64,000 bases of DNA from Acidimicrobiia bacterium. GTDB lineage: Bacteria; Actinomycetota; Acidimicrobiia; Spongiisociales; Spongiisociaceae. Location: the NCBI GenBank assembly GCA_021296345.1, contig JAGWAN010000011.1, positions 1-64,000 of the forward strand. Direction: 5' to 3'. The position numbers and the translations under genes were made by a program. The stretch's first letter is position 1. Every line of letters begins with the position of its first letter. Positions 36,312 through 45,353 of the stretch are shown piece by piece. The notes under the pieces are model-generated. The model saw only the letters and a program-made list of their open reading frames with translations. It ran no database searches and was not told the DNA's origin.

Positions 36312-36833
36312 ATGGCGAGCCTGCGGTTCCTGCTCTCCCTGGTGTTGGTCATGGTGGCGGCTCTCGTTCAGACCAGCGTGTTCCACAGCATCAGGCCCTT
36401 TGGCGCAAGCCCCGATGTAGTCCTGTTGATGGTGGTGGTCGGTGCGATCTGGCTCAAGCCCGAAGTGGCCGTGTTGCTGGGTTTCCTGGGCGGGCTGCTG
36501 CTCGACATGCTCGGATCGGCGCCGCTGGGTCTGAGTGGGCTGGCGTTCACAGTCGGCGCCTACGTCACGGTGCGGAGCCGCGATCGGTTCAACTACGGGC
36601 TCCCGGTCGGTGTGATGACTGTGGGAGGTATCACGTTGGTCATGCTGGTGACCAACGCCCTGATCGGGACCCTGTTCGGTGAGGGCACGCTAGGCAATCC
36701 CGACATCATCAGGACGTTGCTACTGGTGCCGATGTACAACATGGTGCTCGCGCTGGGCTTTCTCCCGCTGGCCGACTGGCTGTTCTCGTCGGTGGCCGGT
36801 CCGCGCCACACCTGGAGCCGGAGCCGGTTGTGA
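36312..36833 (+). CDS. mreD: Rod-shape determining protein MreD
   Basis: A 173-residue integral membrane protein with about five helices (FLLSLVLVMVAALVQTSVF, VVLLMVVVGAIWL, GLLLDMLGSAPLGLSGLAF). The LDMLGSAPLGLSGL segment is the conserved MreD signature. It directly follows mreC with no gap and overlaps mrdA by 4 bp, so mreCD-mrdA-rodA form an operon. Confidence 0.93.
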   Translation: MASLRFLLSLVLVMVAALVQTSVFHSIRPFGASPDVVLLMVVVGAIWLKPEVAVLLGFLGGLLLDMLGSAPLGLSGLAFTVGAYVTVRSRDRFNYGLPVGVMTVGGITLVMLVTNALIGTLFGEGTLGNPDIIRTLLLVPMYNMVLALGFLPLADWLFSSVAGPRHTWSRSRL

Positions 36834-38812
36834 GCGACAGGAAGCGGCTCGACCGTAGGGAACAGGCCACGAACAGCTGGCGTTTGGGTGTCCTGGCCCT
36901 GCTGTTCACGGGCGCGTTGTCGATCCTGTTCTTCCGGTTGTGGTTCGTGCAGCTCGCGGCCGGCCCGGAGTGGCTTGAGGAAGCCGACCAGAACATCGTC
37001 AGCAGCCAGGCGATCGCGTCGCCGCGGGGTGACATAGTTGATCGGAACGGCATCGTGCTGGCCACTTCCGTACCCGATCTCGTCATCGAGATCGATCGGT
37101 CTCTCCTCCCGATCGAGGTGGAGGACGACGTACTGCAGCGGCTGGCGGCCATCCTTGGCCTGTCGCCGGTCGAAGTGCGCGAGGCCGTAGAGCGAACCAG
37201 ATCGGGAGAGGTCGCCACCCTGACGGAGTTCGAGATCGATGCCGACACGGCCTACTTGATAATGGAGCAGCGAGCCACCCTGCCGGGTGTCACGGTGCGA
37301 GCCCTGCCCGTGCGCGGGTACACGCAAGGGTCGTTGATGGGTCATGTGTTGGGTCACATGGGGCTTCCGTCGCCGGGCGATCTCGAGCGACTACCCACAA
37401 CCGATACCATCACGCCGATCGGAAAGCTCGGGGTGGAGCGGGAGTACGACGAGTTCCTGCAAGGGACGCCTGGGAAACATGTGTACCGGATCAACCCCGA
37501 AGGCGCCATCCTGGAGGAGATCGGGACCGTGGATCCGGTCCCCGGCGCCACGGTCCGGCTGACCCTCGATGTCGAGGTCCAGGCGGAGGTCGAGAGGATT
37601 CTGGTCGAGGCCATAGACCTGTCCAACGCGCTGAAGGAAACCCAGGACGAGATTGATCCGGACCGGACTCCACCACCGACCGAGCGAGCCACTGCCGTGG
37701 TGATGGAGGTGAACACGGGCGCCATCCTGGCCATGGCCTCCTACCCGACTTTCGAGCCGCAGGTGTTCGTTGGCGGCATCGATGTCGACTCTTTCGAGGA
37801 ACTGTCAGAGCGTCAGGCTTTCAACAACCTGGCTATCCAGGGTGTGAAGCCGCCCGCATCCACGTTCAAGGTGATCACCTACGTAACGGCTGTAGAAGAG
37901 AACATCTTCCCGGAGGGGGTGTCTACACCGGAGGAGACCATCGAATGCTCACCGCAGCTGGCGCACCGGTTCGAGGACGACTCGCAGCTGCTGTGGAGGA
38001 ACTGGACCTATCCGGAGTCAGACGGGCGGCAGAATCTCCATGATGCCCTCCGGCGATCCTGCAACATCTACTTCTGGGAGGTGGCGCTGTCCATCTGGAG
38101 AGCGTACGCACGGACCGACCGGGAGGGGATGGTGCAGGAATGGGCGCGGGCGGTCGGTGTGGGTCGCCCCACCCAGGTCGACCTTCCGTTCGAGCACGAC
38201 GGAATACTGGGTGATCGCCAGCTCTTCGAAGAGTGGCAGGAACGGCAGCCGTGGCGGGTCCGGGCGGAGGGCTGGCTCGGTGGCGACCTCATGAACCTAG
38301 TGGTCGGCCAGGGACCGATCGTAACCACGCCGCTCCAGATGGCGGTCGCCTACGCCTCGATACTCAACGGGGGAACCGTATACCAACCCCGGGTGGCGGA
38401 GGCAATAGAGACAGCCGACGGGGAGCGGTTACGAACCCTCGAGCCCCGCGTGCTCAGGTCGGTGGACATCAGTCCGCAAACCGTGGCGTCGTTGAGAACA
38501 GATCTGACCTCCGTGGTCCGTTCCGGTACGGCTCGGCGGGCATTCGAGGATCTGGGCGGGCTGGTCGAGTTGGTGGGAGGCAAGACCGGGACCGCCCAGT
38601 CGTTCACCGACCAGGAAGGGGTCTTCCACGACTCGACGGCGTGGTTCGTCGGTGTGGCGCCGATCGATGCTCCGCGGTGGGTTGTCGCGGTGATGGTGGA
38701 CGAGGGCGGTTCGGGAGGCGCGGTGGCAGCGCCGGCGGCACGGGCCATCTTCCAGTACCTGCTCGGCACCGAGGTCACGCCGTTGGTCGCGGGTGAGGAC
38801 ACGGAGCGGTAG
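36830..38812 (+). CDS. mrdA: Penicillin-binding protein 2 (elongation transpeptidase)
   Basis: A 660-residue class B PBP. One N-terminal helix (LGVLALLFTGALSILFFRLW), the dimerisation/pedestal region (SPRGDIVDRNGIVLATSVPD), then the transpeptidase with SxxK as PPASTFK, SxN as RRSCN and KTG as GGKTGTAQS. It crosslinks new lateral-wall peptidoglycan with RodA. GTG start overlapping mreD; rodA begins 3 bp after its stop. Confidence 0.95.
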   Translation: MSDRKRLDRREQATNSWRLGVLALLFTGALSILFFRLWFVQLAAGPEWLEEADQNIVSSQAIASPRGDIVDRNGIVLATSVPDLVIEIDRSLLPIEVEDDVLQRLAAILGLSPVEVREAVERTRSGEVATLTEFEIDADTAYLIMEQRATLPGVTVRALPVRGYTQGSLMGHVLGHMGLPSPGDLERLPTTDTITPIGKLGVEREYDEFLQGTPGKHVYRINPEGAILEEIGTVDPVPGATVRLTLDVEVQAEVERILVEAIDLSNALKETQDEIDPDRTPPPTERATAVVMEVNTGAILAMASYPTFEPQVFVGGIDVDSFEELSERQAFNNLAIQGVKPPASTFKVITYVTAVEENIFPEGVSTPEETIECSPQLAHRFEDDSQLLWRNWTYPESDGRQNLHDALRRSCNIYFWEVALSIWRAYARTDREGMVQEWARAVGVGRPTQVDLPFEHDGILGDRQLFEEWQERQPWRVRAEGWLGGDLMNLVVGQGPIVTTPLQMAVAYASILNGGTVYQPRVAEAIETADGERLRTLEPRVLRSVDISPQTVASLRTDLTSVVRSGTARRAFEDLGGLVELVGGKTGTAQSFTDQEGVFHDSTAWFVGVAPIDAPRWVVAVMVDEGGSGGAVAAPAARAIFQYLLGTEVTPLVAGEDTER

Positions 38813-38815
38813 CGC

Positions 38816-39991
38816 ATGGCGGTGCTGGACCGTACCTTGGAGGGTGTGGGCGGGATATTCGAGGACCGCCCCAGGCCTACCCCCGACCTAATAGTGTTCG
38901 TATTGATGGCAGCCCTCATGGCCCTGGGCAGCGTGATGGTCTACTCGTCGACGTTCGTCCGGCTGGAGGAGGAAACGGGAGATCCCACGTCGGCCATGCG
39001 GAGGCAGATGATCTTTGCAGGCGTGGCGCTGGTCACCTATGTGGCGACCTCGATGATCGACTATCGCTGGTACCGGCGCTTTCCGGGTCTCATTTACGGC
39101 GTCACGATGGTTGCCCTGATCGGCGTCCTGTTCGCCGCGCCGCAGAAGGGCGCCACCCGCTGGATCCCCGTGGGCACCTTCCAGTTCCAACCGTCGGAAT
39201 TCGCCAAGGTGGCCCTGATAGTCGCCCTGGCGAGCCTGCTGACCAGGGAGGCCAGCCGGCGCATGTCGTGGAAGACCCTTGGGACGGCCCTCCTGATGGC
39301 GGCCGCGCCCAGCTTCCTCATCTTCCTGCAGCCCGACCTCGGCACCATGCTGGTGGTGGGTTTCATCACAGTAGGCATGCTCTTCGTAGCCGGCTCCAGC
39401 ATTCGCCAGGTCCTGGTCCTGGGAGCTTCCGGGATCGCGGGTGCGATAGCGGTGTTCCAACTCGATATCCTCAAGTCCTACCAGACAGCCCGGCTCGCCG
39501 GGTTCCTCGATCAGACCTCCGACTTGCAGGGAGTCAACTGGAATCTCTACCAGAGCCAGATCGCTATCGGCTCCGGCCAACTCGTCGGAAGGGGATTGCT
39601 CCAGGGCACGCAGACTCGTCTCAGCTTCATCCCCTCCCAGACCACGGACTTCATCTTCACGGCGGTGGGGGAGCAGTTCGGGTTTATCGGCGGCTCAGCG
39701 GTAATCCTCGCCTACGCCATCCTGATATGGCGGTTGCTGATCGTGGCGGCGGGAGCGCCCAACGGGTTCGGGTCCATGATCTCGGTGGGTATGGCTGCGC
39801 TCCTGTCCTTCCATGTATTCGTCAACATCGGCATGACCGTGGGCCTGGTACCGGTGACCGGACTTCCCCTGCCCTTCATGAGCGCCGGTGGTTCAGCCAT
39901 GATCGCCATGGCGGGCGGGATGGGGATAGTGAACTCGGTCTGGCGATCGAGGTCGCCGGTCAGCGACCGGCCCGAGGCGCGCGATCTCTGA
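38816..39991 (+). CDS. rodA: Peptidoglycan glycosyltransferase RodA
   Basis: A 391-residue SEDS protein with ten predicted helices. Signatures: GATRWIPVGTFQFQPSEFAKVALI, LQPDLGTMLVVGFI, FIPSQTTDFIFTAVGEQFGF and GLPLPFMSAGGSAMIAMAGG. It polymerises glycan strands with PBP2. Normal length. Confidence 0.95.
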   Translation: MAVLDRTLEGVGGIFEDRPRPTPDLIVFVLMAALMALGSVMVYSSTFVRLEEETGDPTSAMRRQMIFAGVALVTYVATSMIDYRWYRRFPGLIYGVTMVALIGVLFAAPQKGATRWIPVGTFQFQPSEFAKVALIVALASLLTREASRRMSWKTLGTALLMAAAPSFLIFLQPDLGTMLVVGFITVGMLFVAGSSIRQVLVLGASGIAGAIAVFQLDILKSYQTARLAGFLDQTSDLQGVNWNLYQSQIAIGSGQLVGRGLLQGTQTRLSFIPSQTTDFIFTAVGEQFGFIGGSAVILAYAILIWRLLIVAAGAPNGFGSMISVGMAALLSFHVFVNIGMTVGLVPVTGLPLPFMSAGGSAMIAMAGGMGIVNSVWRSRSPVSDRPEARDL

Positions 39992-40468
39992 ATCGGCTGT
40001 TAAGATCATCTGCGGTGGGTGGCTGTTCGACCAAGCCTGACGTCCAGTCGCCCCCTACCTACCAAGTCCGTCTCGGAGGGCCGTTCCTCGTGGGAGTCAT
40101 CCGCTCCGGGACGACTGGGAAGTCGCAATGGCATGGGAACTTGTGAACCTTCGATCAGGTGTATCCGGCGCGAGCGCCAAAGTCGCTCGCCCTCGACTGG
40201 TTCGGCAAGTACGGAACGAACGAGGCGTCGCCGCCATGGGAATCGTTGCCTCCCGCGCCGGCTGGCGGTCGGCGGGGCGAACCCACGCAGGCCAAGGCCC
40301 ACCAGCATACGTCGAAGCAGTAGCCGCACCGGCAGGAGAAGGGACCTGAGACCGTGACAGAGCAGCAGACCAGAGTCTCTGCCCGTCCTGGTTGCCCCGT
40401 AGTCCGATCGATATTGGTCCCTGCCCTTGCAGTCGCGTGCGTCATTTCAGATCAAGGAGACATCAGTA
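39992..40468. other. 477 bp leader region before rne
   Basis: No convincing protein or RNA gene. Short open frames here have no family features. TTAAGATCAT at about 40000 could hold a -10 box. RNase E mRNAs often have long, self-regulating leaders, so most of this may be untranslated rne leader; this is inference. Confidence 0.4.
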
Positions 40469-42025
40469 ATGCCTTTCTTTCGGCGCAAGACAGCCGAAAT
40501 AGTTCGCCGCGGAGTCGGCGACGAGTCGACCGAAGAACGAACAACCAGAAAAATCAGCGGTAAGACCGTCAAGGTCCGGCGCGTACGAGAGCTGCCGAAA
40601 AAGCCGAAGCATGCGGCCACCAAGGCCGTCTCCAAACGGAAGAAGAAGCAGCCCAAGCACGGGTCGGCCCGGTCCGGGAGCCGTCAACGCGGTCGTACCC
40701 ACCCCCACGCGGAGGGGACGGTTCCGCTTCCGGCGGCCGGACGCCGCCAGATGCTGGTCCGGGTGCTGCCCCACCAGACTCAGATCGTGGTGCTGGAGGG
40801 GTCGCTGCTGGTGGAGCACTACGTGCACCGGTCCGATCAGGAGTCGCTGGTCGGCAACATCTACGACGGTGTCGTCCGCAGCGTGCTCCCGGGCTTGGAG
40901 GCCGCTTTCGTGGACATCGGTACGGAGAAGAATGGCGTCATATACGCGGGGGATCTCAATTCGACCCGGCGTACCCACGGCCGGGGACCACGCATCGAGC
41001 GCCAACTCAAGCAGGGTGACCACCTCATGGTCCAGGTCGACAAGGACCCGATGGGCAGCAAGGGACCGCGGCTCACCAGCCAGATGACCCTGCCCGGCCG
41101 GCACCTGGTGCTGTCTCCCAAGAACTCGATGCTAGGTATATCCCGTCGCCTGCCCGAGGCGGAGCGCAACCGGCTGCGACTGCTACTCCAGGCGGAACGC
41201 CCACCCGGCTACGGCCTCATCGTGCGTACGGCGGCGGCCGGTTCTTCGAGGCGGGAGATCGTGGCTGACATTGCCCGTCTCAAGGCCAAGTGGGCGGAGA
41301 TCGAGGGCGCCGCTAAGGGCGGGTCCGCGCCTCGGGTAATCCACGAGGAGCCCAGCCTCCTGATCCGGGTGATCCGTGAGCACTTCACGCGGGACTTCCG
41401 GCGCCTGCTGATAGATGATCGCCGGGCTCACGAGGCGGTTCTTAAGTATCTGAAGGAGGTCTCCCCGGATCTGGTCGACCGGGTGCATCTCAGCCAAGAC
41501 CGGCATCAGAACCTGTTTGCCCGCTTCCGGGTGGACGACCAGCTCCGCCGGGCGCTGGACCGCAAGGTATGGCTGCCTTCAGGCGGACACCTGGTGATCG
41601 ACCGGACCGAGGCGCTGACGGTAGTGGACGTGAACACCGGTAAGTACGTGGGGAAGGCGAACCTCGAGGACACTGTCCTTCACAACAACCTTGAGGCCGC
41701 CGAGGAGATCGGGCGCCAGCTTCGCCTGCGAGACATCGGTGGGATCATCGTTATTGATTTCATCGACATGGAGATCAAGAAGAACCGTGAGGCGGTTCTG
41801 GAGCGGCTCCGGGCGGCGCTCGCCTCCGACAAGACCACCACCCAGGTGCACTCTGTATCGAGTCTCGGTCTCGTCGAGATGACGCGCAAGAACGTGTCCA
41901 GTGGTCTGATAGAATCCTTCTCCGAGCCTTGTCCAACCTGCGACGGGCGCGGTCTCGTGCTCCACGAGAAAGCGGCTACCTCGGGGGTTCCGATCAATCC
42001 GGTGGGCGACAAGGTGGCGATGTGA
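40469..42025 (+). CDS. rne: Ribonuclease E/G family protein
   Basis: A 518-residue RNase E/G. A basic, low-complexity N-terminus (KKPKHAATKAVSKRKKKQPK) is followed by the S1 domain (GNIYDGVVRSVLPGLEAAFVDIG), the 5'-sensor/RNase-H-like part and the DNase-I-like catalytic site (ALTVVDVNTGKYVG, GGIIVIDFIDM). The zinc-link is PCPTCDGRG. It starts rRNA processing and mRNA decay. It lacks the long C-terminal scaffold of E. coli RNase E; the basic extension is at the N-terminus instead. ATG 40469 has AAGGAGA upstream. Confidence 0.94.
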   Translation: MPFFRRKTAEIVRRGVGDESTEERTTRKISGKTVKVRRVRELPKKPKHAATKAVSKRKKKQPKHGSARSGSRQRGRTHPHAEGTVPLPAAGRRQMLVRVLPHQTQIVVLEGSLLVEHYVHRSDQESLVGNIYDGVVRSVLPGLEAAFVDIGTEKNGVIYAGDLNSTRRTHGRGPRIERQLKQGDHLMVQVDKDPMGSKGPRLTSQMTLPGRHLVLSPKNSMLGISRRLPEAERNRLRLLLQAERPPGYGLIVRTAAAGSSRREIVADIARLKAKWAEIEGAAKGGSAPRVIHEEPSLLIRVIREHFTRDFRRLLIDDRRAHEAVLKYLKEVSPDLVDRVHLSQDRHQNLFARFRVDDQLRRALDRKVWLPSGGHLVIDRTEALTVVDVNTGKYVGKANLEDTVLHNNLEAAEEIGRQLRLRDIGGIIVIDFIDMEIKKNREAVLERLRAALASDKTTTQVHSVSSLGLVEMTRKNVSSGLIESFSEPCPTCDGRGLVLHEKAATSGVPINPVGDKVAM

Positions 42026-42087
42026 ACCGTGGGTCGGGCGGTGGAGCGCACCCGGCTGGGTTACGGTCGAAAGGTTGTATTTCCGAC

Positions 42088-42402
42088 ATGTACGCGATCA
42101 TCCGCTCGGGTGGCAAGCAGACCAGGGTGTCCAAGGGCTACGTCATCGACGTGGAGTTACTGAAGGATGCCGGGGATGAGGTGACCTTCACACCGTTGCT
42201 GGTAGTCAGCGATGACGGCAGCGTGATCACCAGCCGGGAGGAACTCGCAGGGATGCAAGTCAAGGCCCGGGTGCTCGGTGACGTCAAGGGTAAGAAGGTC
42301 GAGGTGTTCAAGTACAAGAACAAGTCGGGCTACCGGCGCCGGAAGGGCCATCGCCAGCGCCACACCCGCCTCGAGATAACCCATGTGGGCGCCATCGGTT
42401 AA
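42088..42402 (+). CDS. rplU: 50S ribosomal protein L21
   Basis: A 104-residue L21: MYAIIRSGGKQTRVSKG at the start and KYKNKSGYRRRKGHRQRHT at the end are conserved. The ATG at 42088 fits the family; the frame is open upstream into rne only by chance. The rne-rplU-rpmA-obgE order is standard for actinobacteria. Confidence 0.97.
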   Translation: MYAIIRSGGKQTRVSKGYVIDVELLKDAGDEVTFTPLLVVSDDGSVITSREELAGMQVKARVLGDVKGKKVEVFKYKNKSGYRRRKGHRQRHTRLEITHVGAIG

Positions 42403-42408
42403 CCCTGA

Positions 42409-42557
42409 TAGTGGCCAGTGGCCGGTTCCCAGTGGCCAGTGGCGACCCGGAGGTAATCAAGTTCCGTTAGGCCCGTAGGTATGTTGGGTTGTACGTGTCT
42501 TCCGAGTTACAACACTTGCCGACACTGACCACTGACCACTGACCACTGACCGACTAG
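42409..42557. repeat. Family 3 repeat, copy 2 (between rplU and rpmA)
   Basis: Starts TAGTGGCCAGTGGCCGG 6 bp after the rplU stop, has CAAGTTCCGTTAGGCCC and ATGTTGGGTTG in the core, and ends in four tandem ACTGACC units. It separates L21 from L27, which are normally a few bases apart. Confidence 0.68.
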
Positions 42558-42558
42558 G

Positions 42559-42564
42559 TATAAT
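42559..42564 (+). promoter_or_regulatory. Perfect -10 box at the end of the repeat, before rpmA
   Basis: TATAAT at 42559-42564, immediately after the ACTGACC units. CTGACC units upstream resemble TTGACA but none is exactly 17 bp away. A working promoter for rpmA-obgE-proB is plausible. Confidence 0.4.
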
Positions 42565-42645
42565 CGCAGGTCAGGAGCCATGACTCCTGCTCTATTCACC
42601 GTACGAAACCCGATCCGTGAGAAGTCGGCGCCAGAGGAGGCCTGT

Positions 42646-42903
42646 ATGTCCAAGACCAAAGGTGGAGGGTCCACCAAGAACGGCCGTGATTCGCACGCCA
42701 AGCGGCTCGGCCCGAAGGTTTTCGATGGTCAGGAGATCAAGGCAGGGACGATCCTGGTTCGCCAGAGGGGCACCCGCATCCATCCGGGAGTCAATGTACG
42801 TCGCGGTGGAGACGACACGCTCTTCGCGGTCGCTCCTGGCACGGTGAAATACCACCGTCAGGGGGGTCGCCGCCGGGTGAGCATCCTGACCGACTCTCAC
42901 TGA
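42646..42903 (+). CDS. rpmA: 50S ribosomal protein L27
   Basis: An 85-residue L27: [20 protein letters not shown], then [18 protein letters not shown]. It starts without the cleavable extension found in firmicutes. GAGGAGG lies just upstream of the ATG 42646. Confidence 0.97.
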   Translation: MSKTKGGGSTKNGRDSHAKRLGPKVFDGQEIKAGTILVRQRGTRIHPGVNVRRGGDDTLFAVAPGTVKYHRQGGRRRVSILTDSH

Positions 42904-42951
42904 TCGTCAGGACGCCCGTACGGGACATCCCTGACCGCCGGACGGTGGATC

Positions 42952-44211
42952 GTGTTCATCGACCAGGTCCGCGTCCATCTTCGATCCGGTAACGGCGGGG
43001 CCGGCGCGGTGTCGTTCCGTCGGGTCGGTCGCCGTCCCCGGGGAAAACCGGCCGGCGGATCGGGCGGGCGGGGCGGAAGCGTGGTCGTCGCCGTAGACGA
43101 GGGGATGTCCACCCTGGTGGACTTCCGCAGGCGTCCCCATCGCGCAGCAGGTAGCGGAAGCCATGGGGCATCCGACCTTCGTCATGGGCGTCAGGGCGAT
43201 GACCTGATGGTGCCTGTACCTGCCGGCACCATGGTGATCGATGACGAGGAACGGCTGGTTGCCGACCTGGTATCCGCGGGCCAGCAGGTCACGGTCCTGG
43301 AAGGCGGCCGGGGAGGCCGCGGCAACGCTGCGCTGGTCTCGGTCGCCAACCGGGCGCCGTCCTTTTGCGAGCAGGGGGAGTACGGCACGGAGGCCTGGTT
43401 CACCCTGGAGATGAAGCTGGTTGCCGATGCGGCGTTGATCGGTTTCCCCAACGCCGGCAAGTCGACCCTGATCTCGCGGGTATCGGCGGCTCGGCCCAAG
43501 ATCGCCGACTACCCATTCACCACGCTGGTCCCCAACCTTGGAGTGGTGATGATCGACGACCGGTCCTTCGTCATGGCCGATGTGCCCGGCCTGGTGGAGG
43601 GGGCTGCCGAGGGCAGGGGACTCGGACACGAGTTTCTCCGTCATTGCGAGCGAGCCCGGGTGCTGGTGTTCCTTCTCGACCCGTCACTGTTGCAAGAGCT
43701 TTCCCCGGAACGCCAGTACGAGGTACTCGAGCGCGAGCTTCGCCACCACGACCCGGATCTGGCCGACCGCCCGCGGGTGGTGGCCGTCACCAAACGCGAC
43801 CTCTCCGTCGAGAGCCCGGTGACGACTGCCCTCCTCGAGGTAGCCCCGGACCTGATCGAGATCAGCTCCGTGGCCGGGCAGGGACTGGACGATCTCGTCC
43901 ATCGGATCGCCGACGCCGTTGACCGGGCCGAGAGGACGACCGAGCAGGGTAAGGGCTATGTCCTGCACCGTCCGCTCGGCCCCACCTTCGAGGTGGACCG
44001 CGTGGATGGTGTCTGGGTGGTGAACGGCCGCGCTGCGGAACGGGCGGTAGCTCTCAACGACCTGACCCAGTCCGACGCCGCCCTGCTCGCTTCCCGTAGG
44101 CTCTCCCGCCTCGGGGTGGATGACTCCCTGCGCCGCGCAGGCGCCCGGGAGGGTGACGAGGTCCGGATCGGCGACTTGGTCTTCGAGTATTCGGAGCCCG
44201 ACGTTGGATGA
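42952..44211 (+). CDS. obgE: GTPase Obg
   Basis: A 419-residue Obg. Glycine-rich OBG fold (VRVHLRSGNGGAGAVSFRR, GGSGGRGGSVVVAVDE), G domain with GFPNAGKSTLISRVSAA, DVPGLVEGAAEGRGLGHEF and VTKRDL, and a C-terminal OCT domain (FEVDRVDGVWVVNG). It acts in 50S assembly and stress control. GTG start. The end overlaps proB. Confidence 0.96.
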   Translation: MFIDQVRVHLRSGNGGAGAVSFRRVGRRPRGKPAGGSGGRGGSVVVAVDEGMSTLVDFRRRPHRAAGSGSHGASDLRHGRQGDDLMVPVPAGTMVIDDEERLVADLVSAGQQVTVLEGGRGGRGNAALVSVANRAPSFCEQGEYGTEAWFTLEMKLVADAALIGFPNAGKSTLISRVSAARPKIADYPFTTLVPNLGVVMIDDRSFVMADVPGLVEGAAEGRGLGHEFLRHCERARVLVFLLDPSLLQELSPERQYEVLERELRHHDPDLADRPRVVAVTKRDLSVESPVTTALLEVAPDLIEISSVAGQGLDDLVHRIADAVDRAERTTEQGKGYVLHRPLGPTFEVDRVDGVWVVNGRAAERAVALNDLTQSDAALLASRRLSRLGVDDSLRRAGAREGDEVRIGDLVFEYSEPDVG

Positions 44212-45325
44212 GGGTGTGGGCGGGCGTCGCGAGCCCCCGCCACCGGGGAGCCCTTTAGTCCTGAAGGTCGGCTCGTCGAGCCTCACTCGTGCGGACGGCG
44301 CGGTGGACGAACGGGCCATCGAACGGGTGATGTTGCAGGTGAGCGCCTTCTGGGAAGCCGGCCACCCGGCTGTTCTGGTCTCTTCAGGTGCGATAGCGGC
44401 CGGATCGCCGGCCGTAGGTGGGCGTCCTTCCGACATTACGGGTCTGCAGGTGGCGGCCGCGGTCGGCCAGACGTTGCTGATGTCGCACTACAGCCGGGTG
44501 TTTTCGACCATTGGCCGAACGGTTGGCCAGGTGTTGCTGACCGTGGACGTGCTCCAGATGAGAGCCCAGTATCTCCACGCTCGGGGAACCCTTACCCGTA
44601 TGCTGGAGCGGGGCATAGTCCCGATCGTCAACGAGAACGATACGGTGGCCATCCACGGCTGGAAGATGGGCGACAACGACCGGCTCGCCGCCATCGTGTC
44701 GCACCTGGTGAGTGCGGGGATGCTGGTGCTCCTGACCGACACGGACGGTCTCTACTCGGCCGATCCCCGCTCGGGAGAGGGTGAGCCGATCCTGACCATA
44801 CGGCACCGGGATCCCATCCTGGACCGGGTGGCCACGGGAGCCCCTGGGCCGGTTGGATCGGGAGGGGTGAGGACCAAGGTGGCGGCGGTACGGATGGCGG
44901 CCTGGTCAGGTATCCCCACGGTGATCGCCAGGTCAGATCGTCCGGGTGTCATAGACACCATCATCCAGGGCGGGGAGGCCGGCACCTACGTGGTGCCCGG
45001 CGACACCAAGCTGTCGGCATGGAAGCTGTGGTTGGCGTTTGGGCAGCAACCCGGCGGCACTCTCCGGATCGATGACGGTGCCGTGCGGGCGCTGGCGCGC
45101 CGGGGCGGCTCGCTATTGCCGGTGGGTGTCACCGGGGTGGACGGCGAGTTCCCGGCGGGAGCGTCGGTTGACGTCCGGAGCCCTACCGGTGTCCTGGTGG
45201 GGAAGGGGCTGGTGACATCCGATTCGGATCAGATCCGGGATCGGATGGGTAAGCGCACCACGGACACCGGAATCCCCTCCGAGGTGATCCATCGCGATCG
45301 CTTGGTGGTCCTGCTGGACGGTTGA
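44204..45325 (+). CDS. proB: Glutamate 5-kinase
   Basis: A 373-residue enzyme for the first step of proline synthesis. Amino-acid kinase domain (LVLKVGSSSLTRADGAVDE, LVSSGAIAAGSPAVGG, IVNENDTVAIHGWKMGDNDR) and a C-terminal PUA domain (GTLRIDDGAVRALARRGGSL). The frame is open from 44120 within obgE. I choose TTG 44204 (GGAG 7 nt upstream); GTG 44216 is almost as good. proA is not in the window. Confidence 0.93.
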   Translation: MDEGVGGRREPPPPGSPLVLKVGSSSLTRADGAVDERAIERVMLQVSAFWEAGHPAVLVSSGAIAAGSPAVGGRPSDITGLQVAAAVGQTLLMSHYSRVFSTIGRTVGQVLLTVDVLQMRAQYLHARGTLTRMLERGIVPIVNENDTVAIHGWKMGDNDRLAAIVSHLVSAGMLVLLTDTDGLYSADPRSGEGEPILTIRHRDPILDRVATGAPGPVGSGGVRTKVAAVRMAAWSGIPTVIARSDRPGVIDTIIQGGEAGTYVVPGDTKLSAWKLWLAFGQQPGGTLRIDDGAVRALARRGGSLLPVGVTGVDGEFPAGASVDVRSPTGVLVGKGLVTSDSDQIRDRMGKRTTDTGIPSEVIHRDRLVVLLDG

Positions 45326-45353
45326 GTCCCCGGTCCCGCCGCGGACGGCCGGC

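Noticed and set aside
40128-40349. 73-codon frame in the rne leader
   Set aside because: No ribosome site, no hydrophobic or domain features, and composition like non-coding GC-rich DNA.
42520-42557. Tandem ACTGACC units as a CRISPR array
   Set aside because: The units are 7 bp, without spacers, and no cas genes are present.
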